Shown: positions 34,453 through 43,485, numbered from the stretch's first letter. The stretch: 48,218 nt of DNA from Natrinema thermotolerans DSM 11552 (GCA_000337115.1 AOIR01000055.1:321-48538), one strand, 5' to 3'. Numbers and translations are program-made. The notes: a model not told the origin generated them from the letters alone.

Positions 34453-35120
34453 CCGGCTCCGGCCGCTCGATGGACGGCGTCTCGGGACCCCACGCCGGCC
34501 GACCGCTGCTCACTGCCGGCGCGCCCGCGCTGGCCGCCGACGCCGCGCTCGTCGCCTGTCACGGCCGCGGCGCGACCGCACAGGGCGTTATCAACCTCAT
34601 GGAACCGGCCGTCCGCCACGGCGTCGCCGTCCTCGCGCCGGACGCCGAGCGAAGCCGCTGGTACCCCCGCCGGGCGACCGCCCCCCGAGCCGAGAACGAC
34701 CCGTGGCTCTCCTCGAGCGTCGACTGCGTGGCGGCGGCCCTCGAGGCGGCAGCCGAGATCGGCGTCCCGCCCGAGCGTACCGTCGTCGCGGGCTTCTCGC
34801 AAGGGGCCTGCGTCGCCGCCGAGTTCGCCCGCCTGAACCCGGCGCGGTACGGCGGGCTCGCCGTCCTCTCGGGAACGCTCCCCGGGACGCTCGCCGAACT
34901 CGAGGCGACCGCGATCGACGGCTCGCTCGAGGGGACGCCGATACTACTGGGCTACGGCGCCGACGACCCACACGCCGATTCGGCCCACGTCACCGAGACG
35001 GCCCGGATCTTCGAAGAGGCGGCCGCCGCGGTCGACGAGCGGTGGTATCCCGAGACCGGCCACGAAGTCACCGACGACGAGTTCGACGCGATCGGGGCGC
35101 TGCTCGAGGCCGTGCTGTAG
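34449..35120 (+). CDS. Alpha/beta hydrolase (MhqD/phospholipase-carboxylesterase type)
   Basis: The 223-residue serine hydrolase has CHGRGATAQG (oxyanion region), GFSQGACVAAEF with Ser117, GYGADDPHADS with the Asp, and TGHEVTDDEF with the His. It is translationally coupled to the VOC dioxygenase gene. The same pair (dioxygenase plus MhqD-type hydrolase) forms quinone/electrophile detoxification operons in Bacillus, so a similar role is likely here. The direct substrate is unknown. Confidence 0.9.
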   Translation: MTGSGRSMDGVSGPHAGRPLLTAGAPALAADAALVACHGRGATAQGVINLMEPAVRHGVAVLAPDAERSRWYPRRATAPRAENDPWLSSSVDCVAAALEAAAEIGVPPERTVVAGFSQGACVAAEFARLNPARYGGLAVLSGTLPGTLAELEATAIDGSLEGTPILLGYGADDPHADSAHVTETARIFEEAAAAVDERWYPETGHEVTDDEFDAIGALLEAVL

Positions 35121-35165
35121 CTCGCGGTTCGACTACAACAAAAAACCGGTCGACTGGTCCAGCCG

Positions 35166-35810
35166 TCAGACCGTCGCTTCCGCGTCGTCGGGCTCCTCGA
35201 CGTCCTCGAGTTGCTCGAGCGCCTGAATGACGTCGTTGCGGTAGTTGACGACCGGCGAGTCGTAGCGCTCGCGGGCCATCTCGGCGTACTCGTTCGTGGG
35301 TGCGGTCGAGCCGCTTTCGGGCGCTTCCTGCTCGGCCTCCCAGGCCTCGAAGGCCTCGATGCGATCGAGGGTCCGTTCGGCGGTTTCGACGACCCAGCGG
35401 TCGCGGGTGGCGTCGTCGACGACCGCGATGGACTCGGGCCGCAGGGAGACGTTGACCGTGCCGTCGTCGGTCTCGTAGGTCCGGGGTTTGCCGACGATGG
35501 AGACGTAGGCCGGCGGTTCGGTGTCCCGGAGGACGGCGGCGGCTTCCGGCTGGTACTGGCCGGCGTAGACGAAGAACGTCCCGGTCGGGTCGACGACCCG
35601 GCCGCGCCAGTACTCGCTTTCGTCGCCGACGTCTTCGGTCTCGGTCAGGGTACCGGTGACGAACACACGGTTCGCGCGGTCGCCCGTCGGTAAGAGCGCG
35701 TAGTTGGGCGCGCGCTCGTCGTCGCTCTCTTTGAAGGTGTACGTCGAGTCGTTGAATTCCGATGCGAAGACGCGGCGGGCGACTTCGCGGGTGAGTTCTG
35801 CCTGGCTCAT
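35166..35810 (-). CDS. rpap3: RPA-associated protein Rpap3
   Basis: A 214-residue protein of the haloarchaeal RPA-associated family (COG3390-type OB protein): REVARRVFASEFNDSTYTF at the N-terminus, FVTGTLTETEDVG and FFVYAGQYQPEAAAVLR in the OB core, and VSIVGKPRTYETDDGTVNVS. It sits 1 bp after the stop of rpa3 and would be co-translated. It is known to work with Rpa3 on single-stranded DNA in replication and repair; no nucleolytic motif is present. Confidence 0.92.
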   Translation of the reverse strand: MSQAELTREVARRVFASEFNDSTYTFKESDDERAPNYALLPTGDRANRVFVTGTLTETEDVGDESEYWRGRVVDPTGTFFVYAGQYQPEAAAVLRDTEPPAYVSIVGKPRTYETDDGTVNVSLRPESIAVVDDATRDRWVVETAERTLDRIEAFEAWEAEQEAPESGSTAPTNEYAEMARERYDSPVVNYRNDVIQALEQLEDVEEPDDAEATV

Positions 35811-35811
35811 A

Positions 35812-36741
35812 TCACATCGACCTCGCTTTGATCAGCAGTTCCTCGCCATCGATCGGCCCGTCGAGTTCCTCGACGTCGTCGGCCAGCACGTACCGGCCGA
35901 AGGTCGGTCCCTCGATGCGGTAGTAGGTGCCGACGATGTCCTCGCGGATCTCGTCGGCGACGATGGTCGTGTCCAGGGCGTCCATCGCCATCTCTTTGGC
36001 CTCCTCGAGGCTCAGTCCCGTCAAGTTCTCCGTGGCGTCCTTGTCGAAGATGACCTCGTGGGCGTCGATACCGTCGTCGACGACGGCCTTGATACGGAGG
36101 TCGAACTCGCCTTCGCCCTCGCCGTGTTCATTACAGCGGCCGTTCTGGAGAACGCGGGTACAGCCCTCCTCGGGGCAGCGCTTGATCAGCCCGCTGCCGC
36201 TTTGCATGTCGACCAGTGCGCCCTCGACCTCGCTGGTGTCGTTGCCGACCTCGAGGTCCTCGTCGAGTTCCTCGATCACCGTCGTCGAGTTGAGTTTGAC
36301 CGAGTACCGGCCCTGGTACTCGTCGGTGACGACGTTGCGAAGTTCGTAGACGCCGCCCTCCTCGAGCGCGGGGAGGTCGGATTTGGCCCACTTGGTGAAC
36401 TTGATCGTCCCCGTCGGGTCACCCAGCAGGCCGACCTGTGCGACGGAGTCGCTGCGGGGATCCCAGAGTTCGATGACCTTCGCGGTGAGGTCGATCCACT
36501 CCTCGGGCTCGTCGACGTCCTCGACGTTGGCTGCCTCGCTGTCGCCGCTCGAGATGTCCTCGCGATCGAGGCCGGCCTCCTCGAGGTAGTGGTTAGTGAC
36601 GCTCCGGCGTGCCTCGTCCATCGGCACTTTGTACTCGTCGACGAGCGTCGTCAGGCGCTCTTCGACGTCCTCGACATCGACGTCGAGGTGGTCCGAAAAC
36701 TGCTCGTGGATGTCGTCCGCGTGTTGTCGTACGTCGCTCAT
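35812..36741 (-). CDS. rpa3: Replication protein A subunit Rpa3
   Basis: The 309-residue single-stranded DNA-binding protein has an N-terminal helical part (DVRQHADDIHEQFSDHL), OB-fold segments IDLTAKVIELWDPRSDSVAQ and TGTIKFTKWAKS, and a zinc finger RCPEEGCTRVLQNGRCNEH. The C-terminal OB-like region EIREDIVGTYYRIEGPTFGR follows. The size matches Haloferax Rpa3. Start could also be three codons upstream (36750). TATTTAAAC (36801-36809) upstream gives a leader of about 30-40 nt. Confidence 0.93.
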   Translation of the reverse strand: MSDVRQHADDIHEQFSDHLDVDVEDVEERLTTLVDEYKVPMDEARRSVTNHYLEEAGLDREDISSGDSEAANVEDVDEPEEWIDLTAKVIELWDPRSDSVAQVGLLGDPTGTIKFTKWAKSDLPALEEGGVYELRNVVTDEYQGRYSVKLNSTTVIEELDEDLEVGNDTSEVEGALVDMQSGSGLIKRCPEEGCTRVLQNGRCNEHGEGEGEFDLRIKAVVDDGIDAHEVIFDKDATENLTGLSLEEAKEMAMDALDTTIVADEIREDIVGTYYRIEGPTFGRYVLADDVEELDGPIDGEELLIKARSM

Positions 36742-36800
36742 TGGCTTCACGCCTCCTCTTCGGTTTCAGTGGGAGGCATACAACCGTTCGCTCCCGATGG

Positions 36801-36809
36801 TATTTAAAC
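36801..36809 (-). promoter_or_regulatory. TATA element of rpa3-rpap3
   Basis: AGTTTAAATA on the minus strand, about 60 bp before the rpa3 ATG, is a good haloarchaeal TATA box in the right place for a short leader. Confidence 0.6.
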
Positions 36810-36931
36810 TACCGCCACCGAAGCGAAAGTGAACGGCGGCGGAAGAAACCGCAAGACGGCGTCGCGGGGCCGATTGGAGATGTCGGTCTGCAGCGGTGTC
36901 GTCGGGTTCCGCCGATCCCGCGGACTGGCGG

Positions 36932-37822
36932 TTACTGCCTGCCGTCCTCGAGCGCCGTCTCGAGGGCGGCGGCGATCGCGTCGGTTCCCGAGTCGTCGAC
37001 GCCGACCAGCGGCGGGCGGACCTCGTCGGAGGGGATGACGCCGCGCTCGGTGAGGGCCGTCTTCGTCGCGGGCGCGAAGCCGTGGCTCGTACAGGCCTCG
37101 AACAGCGGCGAGATCGCGTCGGACTGGAGTTCCTGCCCGCGCTCCGCGTCCGCCTGCTCGAACGCCTCGCCAAGCACTTCGGGGACGACGTTCGACAGGG
37201 CGTTGATCCCGCCGTCGGCCCCCATCCGCAAGGCGGGCACCAGCAAGGCGTCGTACCCCTGCAGACACAGGAACTCTTCGGGCGTCGCCCGCAGCACCGA
37301 GAGGAAGTACGCGAGGTCGCCGCTCGAGTCCTTGATGCCGATCGCCCCGTCGCGCTCGGCGACGGTGGCGACGGTCTCGGGTTCGATTCGCTGACCCGTA
37401 CACTGCGGAATGTTGTACAGCAGGACGGGGAGCGCGGCGTTGTCGAGAACGGCCTCGAAGAACGCTCGATTGCCGTCGGGCGCGTTCGCCGTCGTGAAAT
37501 ACGGCGCGACGATCGCGGCGGCATCGGCTCCCGCCTCGGCCGCGCGGTCGATGGCTGTGACGGTATCGGCGACGCTCGTGGCGGCCGCACCGGCGACGAC
37601 CGGGACGTCGACGCGGTCGACGGTCGCCGCGACGACCCGGCGCTGCTCGTCGGCGGTCAGGCTCGGAAACTCGCCGGTCGTCCCGCAGGGAAAGACCGCG
37701 TCGATGCCGCCGGCCTCGAGGTGGGTGAGCAGATCTGTCAGGGCCGCCTCGTCGATCGCGCCGTCGTCGAAGGGGGTCACCGTCGGTGCGGTGATCCCGC
37801 GGAGTGCATCGCGGATAGCCAT
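36932..37822 (-). CDS. DapA-family aldolase (dihydrodipicolinate synthase / KDG aldolase group)
   Basis: The 296-residue TIM-barrel aldolase forms a Schiff base through Lys164 in IGIKDSSGDL. Tyr136 lies in LLYNIPQCTG and the substrate loop is FPCGTTGEFPSL (residues 44-55). Haloarchaeal members include 2-keto-3-deoxy-(phospho)gluconate aldolases and true lysine-pathway enzymes. The neighbours do not include lysine genes, so a sugar-acid aldolase role is open. ATG 37820-37822 fits the family start MAIRDALRGITAP. Confidence 0.88.
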   Translation of the reverse strand: MAIRDALRGITAPTVTPFDDGAIDEAALTDLLTHLEAGGIDAVFPCGTTGEFPSLTADEQRRVVAATVDRVDVPVVAGAAATSVADTVTAIDRAAEAGADAAAIVAPYFTTANAPDGNRAFFEAVLDNAALPVLLYNIPQCTGQRIEPETVATVAERDGAIGIKDSSGDLAYFLSVLRATPEEFLCLQGYDALLVPALRMGADGGINALSNVVPEVLGEAFEQADAERGQELQSDAISPLFEACTSHGFAPATKTALTERGVIPSDEVRPPLVGVDDSGTDAIAAALETALEDGRQ

Positions 37823-37933
37823 GCTCGTTGCCTCCGTCGGGACGATGAAAATCGTTCGCATCGGTTCCGCAAGCCGTCGCCGCGCCTCCGACCACCGGCG
37901 GGCCTATGTGTCCGGCGGTCGAACCACGGGGCA

Positions 37934-38245
37934 ATGGCGGATCGGCGTCGACTCGAGCGGTTCCTGCGCTCGACGCTGCAGGGAGCCGGCGAGCAGTTCG
38001 AGGAGCTTCGCAGATCGACCGACGACCAGCTCGAGGAGGCCCGCGAGGCCTACGAGGTGGCGCGAAACGCCCGCGAGTTACCCACCGACGAGGCGGGCCG
38101 AGCGAAGATCGTCTGTCGGCGTTACGCCCAACAGCGGGCGGCGAAGTTAGACGAGGAGTACCGACCGGCCTGTTACGAGGCGGACCACCCCGACTGCGAG
38201 GGCTGTGCCGAGGACGTCCGACGCGGGCGGATCGAGACCTGGTAA
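37934..38245 (+). CDS. Haloarchaeal DUF7091-like protein
   Basis: A 103-residue charged helical protein (MADRRRLERFLRSTLQGAGE) ending with a Cys-containing segment CYEADHPDCEGCAEDVRRG that could bind zinc. It stops 1 bp before the ATG of the mannose-1-phosphate guanylyltransferase gene, so the two are likely cotranscribed. Family name (DUF7091) is from memory; function unknown. Confidence 0.75.
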   Translation: MADRRRLERFLRSTLQGAGEQFEELRRSTDDQLEEAREAYEVARNARELPTDEAGRAKIVCRRYAQQRAAKLDEEYRPACYEADHPDCEGCAEDVRRGRIETW

Positions 38246-38246
38246 G

Positions 38247-39284
38247 ATGGATCGGCCCATCGTTGCCTGTGTCCTCGCCGGGGGTATCGGCAGCCGGCTC
38301 TACCCCGCGAGTCGCGGGGAGCGCCCGAAACAGTTCCTCGAGTTCGGCGGCGACCGCTCGCTTCTCTCGCAGACGATGGATCGGACGGCGTTCGCCGACG
38401 AGCGCTTCGTCCTGACTCGCGAATCGTTTGCCGACGAAATCCACGACCACGCGCCGGAGGCGGGTCTACTGGTCGAACCCGCCGGCAAGGACACCGGACC
38501 GGCGCTGGTCTACGCCGCATGGCGGCTCCGAAAACGGTTCGACCGCGACCCCGTCCTCGTCTGTCTCCCCAGCGACCACCACGTCGGCGACGACGCCGCC
38601 TTCGCCGCCCACCTCGAGCGCGCCGCCGGGATCGCCGCCGACACCGGCGGCCTCGTGACGCTGGGCGTCGAACCCACTCGGCCGGCGACGGGCTACGGCT
38701 ACATCGTTCCCGACGGTGGGGACGAACTCGAGGGGGCGAGCGCGGACTACGACGCCGTCGAGCGCTTCACCGAGAAACCCGACCGCGAGGAAGCGCGGCG
38801 GCTCCGCGAGGCGGGCGCGTATTGGAACGCCGGGATCTTCGCCTGGACGCCCGCCGCCCTGCTGCGAGAAGCGCGGGACTCGCCGCTTGCCCCGCTGGTC
38901 GAGGCCCTCGAGGCCGGCGAGCCGGAACGCGGGTTCGACGCGGTCGATGCCGTCAGCGTTGACTACGCGATCATGGAGCGGGCGAGCGACGTTTTCGTGA
39001 CGCCGTTGCCGGTGGACTGGGATGACCTCGGGACGTGGGATGCCGTGGGGCGGACCCGCTCGGACCGCGACGCGGCCGCGACGAACGACCGCGTCGCCGG
39101 TGAGATCCTGTCGGTCGACGCGGCGAACAACGTCGTCGCCGCGCCCGACCGGCACGTCTCCCTGCTCGAGGTCGAGGACTTGATCGTCGCCGCCTACGAC
39201 GACCGGATCCTCGTCGCGCCACGGACGTCGTCACAGCGGGTTCGCGAAGTCGTCGATCGGCTTCGCGAACGCGACGCCTTCTGA
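38247..39284 (+). CDS. manC: Mannose-1-phosphate guanylyltransferase
   Basis: The 345-residue nucleotidyltransferase makes GDP-mannose for cell-surface glycans. The signature LAGGIGSRLYPASRGERPKQ is at residues 10-29, followed by VEPAGKDTGPALVYAA, LPSDHHVGDD, GYGYIVPDG, FTEKPDREEA, YWNAGIFAW and VDWDDLGTWD. There is no C-terminal isomerase domain, so it is the single-function form. It is not beside other glycan genes in this window. Confidence 0.92.
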   Translation: MDRPIVACVLAGGIGSRLYPASRGERPKQFLEFGGDRSLLSQTMDRTAFADERFVLTRESFADEIHDHAPEAGLLVEPAGKDTGPALVYAAWRLRKRFDRDPVLVCLPSDHHVGDDAAFAAHLERAAGIAADTGGLVTLGVEPTRPATGYGYIVPDGGDELEGASADYDAVERFTEKPDREEARRLREAGAYWNAGIFAWTPAALLREARDSPLAPLVEALEAGEPERGFDAVDAVSVDYAIMERASDVFVTPLPVDWDDLGTWDAVGRTRSDRDAAATNDRVAGEILSVDAANNVVAAPDRHVSLLEVEDLIVAAYDDRILVAPRTSSQRVREVVDRLRERDAF

Positions 39285-39321
39285 GAAACAGCGACGGAAC
39301 GCAGCGAAACGAGTTCGACTG

Positions 39322-39531
39322 TCAGCTCGAGTCGGCCGTTCCCGTCCCGCCGTTACCGTTTTCCGGCCACACCGCCCAGAGCAGGAGTCCGATGACGAGG
39401 ACGCCGGCGAGGGCGAGCGACTCGAGGATGGTGAGTTTGATCCCGAACCACGACAGCGCCGTTCGGAACTCGACGACGAACGGGACGAGCAAGGCCACGA
39501 CGACCAGTAGCGCCCCCTTCGAGATACGCAT
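39322..39531 (-). CDS. cbaC: Small membrane subunit of ba3 oxidase (CbaC-like)
   Basis: A 69-residue protein with two membrane helices (GALLVVVALLVPFVV and ESLALAGVLVIGLLLWAVW). It directly abuts the cbaA stop, matching the cbaDBAC gene order known from Natronomonas. It probably stabilises the complex; no metal ligands. Confidence 0.75.
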   Translation of the reverse strand: MRISKGALLVVVALLVPFVVEFRTALSWFGIKLTILESLALAGVLVIGLLLWAVWPENGNGGTGTADSS

Positions 39532-41280
39532 CTAGCGAATCACCTCACCGAGGGATTCGATGACGGCGGGATCGACCCACGTCGAGAGCCTGACGCCCTC
39601 GATGCCGGGCCCGAAGAGGCCGCCGGCGTCGATGATGCTCGCGAGCGGGAGCGTGTACGCGATGATCACGAGAACGACGGCGATCGCGGTCCAGAGCTTG
39701 AGGTTGTCGAGGATGCGCGGCGAGTCCTCGGCCCCGGAGAGCGTCCCCGCGTAGGTGTTGTCCGGGATCGACTCGCTGTCGTCGCCGATCGACGTCATGA
39801 TCATGTTCAGGAGGAACAGGGCCAGCGACAGCGTCAGGATGACGCCGCCGAGGGCGACCTGCATGTTGATCTCGCCGACGGTACCCACGGCGGGTTCGAA
39901 GTCGAAGCCCTGATACTGCGGTTCGGCGGTCCGGCGGGGCATCCCGAACAGTCCGGAGCGGTGCATCGCGTTGGACATGAACGTCATGCCGATGAACCAG
40001 AGGAGGACCTGTCCGAGCGCGACCGACCGGTTCCAGAGTTCCTTGCCCGTCAGCTGCGGGATGAACCAGTAGGACGCCGCCATGAACGTCAGTGCGACGG
40101 CGGTGCCGACGGTGAGGTGGAAGTGACCGACGACCCACCACGTGTTGTGGACGAGGTAATTGATGTTCATGCCGGCGTTGATCATGCCGGAGAAGCCGGC
40201 CGCGGCGAACATCAGGCCCGCAAGCGCCATCCCGGTGAAGATCGGGTTGCGCCACGGGAGCGCCTTCAGCCAGCCGAGGTAGCCCTCGCCGCCACGCTGG
40301 CGCGCGCCGTGTTCCATGCTCGCGACGACAGTGAAGGCGGTCAGCAGGCTCGGCAAGAGGAGGAACATCGTGTTCGTCATCGCGATGAACTTGTACCCCT
40401 CAGCGATGCCCGGATCCAGATACTGGTGGTGGATTCCGAGCGGCGTCGAGAGCAGCAGGAACAGCACGAAGACGACGCGTGCAAGCGGGTCGCTGAACAG
40501 CTTTCCGCCGGAGAACTTCGGCAGCATGATGTACCACATCATGTACGCCGGCATCAGCCAGAAGTAGACGACGGCGTGGCCGAAGTACCAGAACAGCGTC
40601 CGGGTCAACAGCGGGTTAACCGACTCGGTGATCCCCAGCGACCACGGCAGCAGGAACACGAGGATCGACAGGGCCACACCGAACGTGCAGATGTACCAGA
40701 ACAGCGTCGTCGTCAGCACCATGAAGGTCGGCAGCGGGATCCGCTCGTCGGGGTTCTCGCTCCGCCAGGCCAACCACGTTCGGAACCAGTCGACGCCGGC
40801 GAGCCAGGAACCGACCACGAACAGCACCAGTCCGATGTAGAAGATCGGATGGGCCTCCAGCGGCGCGTAGAACGTAAAGAGGACGTCGGCGTTCAGCTCC
40901 GAGCCGAGTACCGACGGCGCCGACTCGAGGAAGCCGCTAAAGATCGCGATCGCGACGAGTACCGTGCCGATGACCATCATGATATACCAAGCCCAGGTGA
41001 ACCGGACGTCGACGACGCCCCGGTCCAGACTGGTCGTTACCGCCCACGTGAAGGTCCCCACGAGGAAGAAGATCGTGAACGTGATCGCCAGCAACACGCC
41101 GTGGGCGGTCAGGACGGTGTAGTAGTCGGGTGATTGAATGAACCTGAAGACGTCGGTCCGGTGAAGCGCCTGCACCAGGCCAAGCGTCCCGCCGATCGCC
41201 AGCGCGATGAAGGAACTCCAGAAGGCGGCTTTGATCACTCGCGCCTCGTCGGGGAACTGGTCGACGTAGGCGTTACGCAT
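39532..41280 (-). CDS. cbaA: Cytochrome ba3-type oxidase subunit I
   Basis: The 582-residue heme-copper oxidase subunit I is the proton-pumping catalytic subunit in the cell membrane, with about 13 helices. Metal-site motifs: AHGVLLAITFTIFF (low-spin heme His), WYFGHAVVYFWLMP (His and Tyr of the CuB cross-link region), TPLGIHHQYLDPG (CuB His pair) and WWVVGHFHLTVG (heme a3 and low-spin His). The ba3/B-type character follows from the missing D-channel motif and the small subunits. The start at 41280 overlaps cbaB by 8 bp; an upstream ATG at 41313 is less likely. Confidence 0.95.
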   Translation of the reverse strand: MRNAYVDQFPDEARVIKAAFWSSFIALAIGGTLGLVQALHRTDVFRFIQSPDYYTVLTAHGVLLAITFTIFFLVGTFTWAVTTSLDRGVVDVRFTWAWYIMMVIGTVLVAIAIFSGFLESAPSVLGSELNADVLFTFYAPLEAHPIFYIGLVLFVVGSWLAGVDWFRTWLAWRSENPDERIPLPTFMVLTTTLFWYICTFGVALSILVFLLPWSLGITESVNPLLTRTLFWYFGHAVVYFWLMPAYMMWYIMLPKFSGGKLFSDPLARVVFVLFLLLSTPLGIHHQYLDPGIAEGYKFIAMTNTMFLLLPSLLTAFTVVASMEHGARQRGGEGYLGWLKALPWRNPIFTGMALAGLMFAAAGFSGMINAGMNINYLVHNTWWVVGHFHLTVGTAVALTFMAASYWFIPQLTGKELWNRSVALGQVLLWFIGMTFMSNAMHRSGLFGMPRRTAEPQYQGFDFEPAVGTVGEINMQVALGGVILTLSLALFLLNMIMTSIGDDSESIPDNTYAGTLSGAEDSPRILDNLKLWTAIAVVLVIIAYTLPLASIIDAGGLFGPGIEGVRLSTWVDPAVIESLGEVIR

Positions 41281-42079
41281 CGCCGTCACCTCCGTCGGCG
41301 GACTCGTTGCCATCGGGGGTCACGACCGACAGCGTTCCGCTTTCCTCGTAGTCGTCGACGGTCACGGTCCAGTCGTGGTCGCCCTCGCCGAGGTCGGCGC
41401 TGTCGACGGTAAACGCGACTTCTTCGCTGCCGTCGCCGGGGACGGTGACGGCTTCTTCACGCGTCTCGTCGCCGATCTCGAGGGAGACGGTCGTCTCGAG
41501 GTCCTCTTGCATGCCGTTTTCCACGTTCGCGGTGATCGTCGTCTCGTTGCCCGATTCGACCTCGTCGTCGGCCTCGACGGACAGTTCGGTCATGTCGAAC
41601 TCGTCTTCGGGAACGACGTTCAGTTTGCCTTCCATCGTGTGGTGATACTCGCCGCAGTACTCGTTACAGAGGATGCCGTACTCGCCGGGTTCGTCGAACT
41701 TCACGGTCATCTCCGAGACCTGCCCGGGAATGACCATCGTGTTCACGTTCGTTCCCACGACGGAGAAACTGTGTGTCACGTCCCGGCTGGTGACATAGAA
41801 GGTCACCTCGCTGTTGGCTGGCACCTCTATTTGGCTCGGCGTGTACGACCACGCCTGTGCGACGACCGCGACTTCGTACTCGTTGCCGCCGACGTGTTCG
41901 ACGCCGGGCTCGGCGAACCGTTCGTCGTCGTTGATCTCGTCGGGATTGATGTCGCCGCCTTCGTCGTCGATCATCGCGATACCCGGGCCGACTGCCCCGT
42001 AGGTGATCGTCGCGATGAAACCAACGATTAATACCATGGCGGCGACGAGCCATACCTTCTCGTAGGTGTGAATGTTCAT
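41273..42079 (-). CDS. cbaB: Cytochrome ba3-type oxidase subunit II with C-terminal extension
   Basis: The 268-residue subunit has one N-terminal helix (WLVAAMVLIVGFIATITYGA) and an outside cupredoxin domain carrying the CuA site: His103, and CNEYCGEYHHTM with Cys138, Cys142, His146 and Met149. Electrons from halocyanin or cytochrome c enter here. About 100 residues follow the CuA domain and form a second beta-sandwich-like unit (TELSVEADDEVESGNETTIT, then TVSLEIGDETREEAVTVPG) resembling CARDB repeats, which is unusual for subunit II. Overlaps cbaD by ATGA and cbaA by 8 bp. Confidence 0.93.
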   Translation of the reverse strand: MNIHTYEKVWLVAAMVLIVGFIATITYGAVGPGIAMIDDEGGDINPDEINDDERFAEPGVEHVGGNEYEVAVVAQAWSYTPSQIEVPANSEVTFYVTSRDVTHSFSVVGTNVNTMVIPGQVSEMTVKFDEPGEYGILCNEYCGEYHHTMEGKLNVVPEDEFDMTELSVEADDEVESGNETTITANVENGMQEDLETTVSLEIGDETREEAVTVPGDGSEEVAFTVDSADLGEGDHDWTVTVDDYEESGTLSVVTPDGNESADGGDGDA

Positions 42080-42279
42080 GCCAGTCCCACCACCGTCAGG
42101 GCCATTCCGACGACGGTCGGCCCGTTGCCGAGGAACTCAACGAAGTACATGAATATCCACAGCAATACCAGTATCAGGAAGTAGATTCCGATCAGGATCG
42201 CCGTCCCGATCGGATCGTACTCCTCGTGCCCGAGTGTTTGAACATGTTCGGGCTCCCGTTGTTCAGTTTTCGAACTCAT
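42076..42279 (-). CDS. cbaD: Small membrane subunit of ba3 oxidase (CbaD-like)
   Basis: A 67-residue protein with a charged N-terminus (MSSKTEQREPEHVQTLGH) and a helix pair (TAILIGIYFLILVLLWIFMY). It is the first gene of the operon and overlaps cbaB by ATGA. The N-terminal ATG at 42277-42279 excludes 12 poor upstream codons. Confidence 0.75.
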   Translation of the reverse strand: MSSKTEQREPEHVQTLGHEEYDPIGTAILIGIYFLILVLLWIFMYFVEFLGNGPTVVGMALTVVGLA

Positions 42280-42347
42280 ACGGACGAGTAGGGAATAGGG
42301 ACGACTTACTATCAACCTTGGTTCCCGTTCGATGGGAAGATGGTGGG

Positions 42348-42356
42348 GTATTAAGC
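42348..42356 (+). promoter_or_regulatory. TATA element before the oxidase-associated gene
   Basis: GTATTAAGC, about 28 bp before the ATG at 42380, is well placed for a leaderless transcript. Confidence 0.5.
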
Positions 42357-42379
42357 GCTCGTCCCGCCCAGTACCGAGT

Positions 42380-42595
42380 ATGAACCTCGAGACAGTACCG
42401 CCGCGGCTGGCTGCGATCGCGGGGCTACTGGCGATCGTTCCGCTGCTCGTCTATGGGCTCACCAACTCGACGGTCGCCGGCGCCGTCAGCGCGGTTAACG
42501 TCGTTCTTATCGTCGGCTCACTGTACCTCGCGATGTCCCCGGTCGAGGGCTCGCACGGCGATCACCACGGTGACGGCAACGGAACTGCCGGGTGA
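42380..42595 (+). CDS. Cytochrome ba3 oxidase-associated small membrane protein
   Basis: A 71-residue protein with two helices (LAAIAGLLAIVPLLVYGLT and SAVNVVLIVGSLYLAMSP) and a His-rich tail SHGDHHGDGNG that could bind copper. It is divergent from cbaDBAC and overlaps the next gene by GTGA. Its position suggests an accessory role in oxidase assembly. Confidence 0.75.
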   Translation: MNLETVPPRLAAIAGLLAIVPLLVYGLTNSTVAGAVSAVNVVLIVGSLYLAMSPVEGSHGDHHGDGNGTAG

Positions 42596-43485
42596 CCGCC
42601 GCCCGCGAGATGACCCTCAGTTCACTTTCCCCCGAGCTGCTGACGACTAGCGCGGGGTACGGAGCCGTCCGGTTCCCCGTCGGAACACCGCTGATGGCGA
42701 GTCCGGGCCCCGGACTCGCCCCCGAACACGTGAACCTGTTCGTTCTCTTCGTCGTCGGACTGCTCGCCGGCGCACACTGTCTGGGTATGTGCGGCCCGCT
42801 GGTGACGACCTACGCCGATCGGATCGGTGACGCCAGTGACAAGCGCCGCGACGACACGCTGACTGGCTACGAGGTGCGCCAGCACGCGCTGTTCAACCTC
42901 GGCCGGACGGCCAGCTACGCCGCGATCGGTGGCCTGTTCGGTCTCCTCGGTGCGGTGACGGTCGCCTCGAGCGAGGCCGTCGCTGCGGTCGGGGATAGTG
43001 TCCGGGGGGCGACCGGAATCCTCGTCGGGATCGCGATCGTCGCGAGCGGCCTCTACTATCTCCGGGGCAAGACCGCCGTTCCCGGCCACGGGCTCCCGAT
43101 CGTCGGCACGCTGTTTCGCCGGCTCTCGGAACTGCTCTCGAGCCGCGTCGATCGGCTCGCGACGTCGCCGGGGATCGTCGCGCTCGGTGCGGTCCACGGG
43201 GTCATGCCGTGTCCGATCATCTATCCGGCGTATCTCTATGCGTTCGCGCTGGGATCGCCGGCACGCAGCGCGCTCTCGCTGGCCGTCCTTGGACTCGGAA
43301 CGATCCCCACGCTGTTCGTCTACGGCACCGCCATGACCGCGATCGATGTCGACACGCGGGTGCGACTCCACCGCGCGCTGGGCGCGGCGTTTATCCTCCT
43401 CGGCTACATTCCCCTTTCGCACGGCCTGATGCTGTACGGCATCCACCTGCCCCATCCCCCGCTCCCGTACGAACCACTATTCTAA
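42592..43485 (+). CDS. Sulfite exporter TauE/SafE- and UreH-like membrane protein
   Basis: A 297-residue protein (from GTG 42592) with about six helices. The defining motif GLLAGAHCLGMCGPLVTTYA (about residues 55-74) belongs to the COG2836 group, which is often next to copper ATPases and cytochrome oxidases. The later PCPIIYPAYLYAF also matches. Probably involved in metal or cofactor supply for the oxidase. The exact start is uncertain; ATGs at 42610 and 42694 are alternatives. Confidence 0.85.
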   Translation: MTAAREMTLSSLSPELLTTSAGYGAVRFPVGTPLMASPGPGLAPEHVNLFVLFVVGLLAGAHCLGMCGPLVTTYADRIGDASDKRRDDTLTGYEVRQHALFNLGRTASYAAIGGLFGLLGAVTVASSEAVAAVGDSVRGATGILVGIAIVASGLYYLRGKTAVPGHGLPIVGTLFRRLSELLSSRVDRLATSPGIVALGAVHGVMPCPIIYPAYLYAFALGSPARSALSLAVLGLGTIPTLFVYGTAMTAIDVDTRVRLHRALGAAFILLGYIPLSHGLMLYGIHLPHPPLPYEPLF

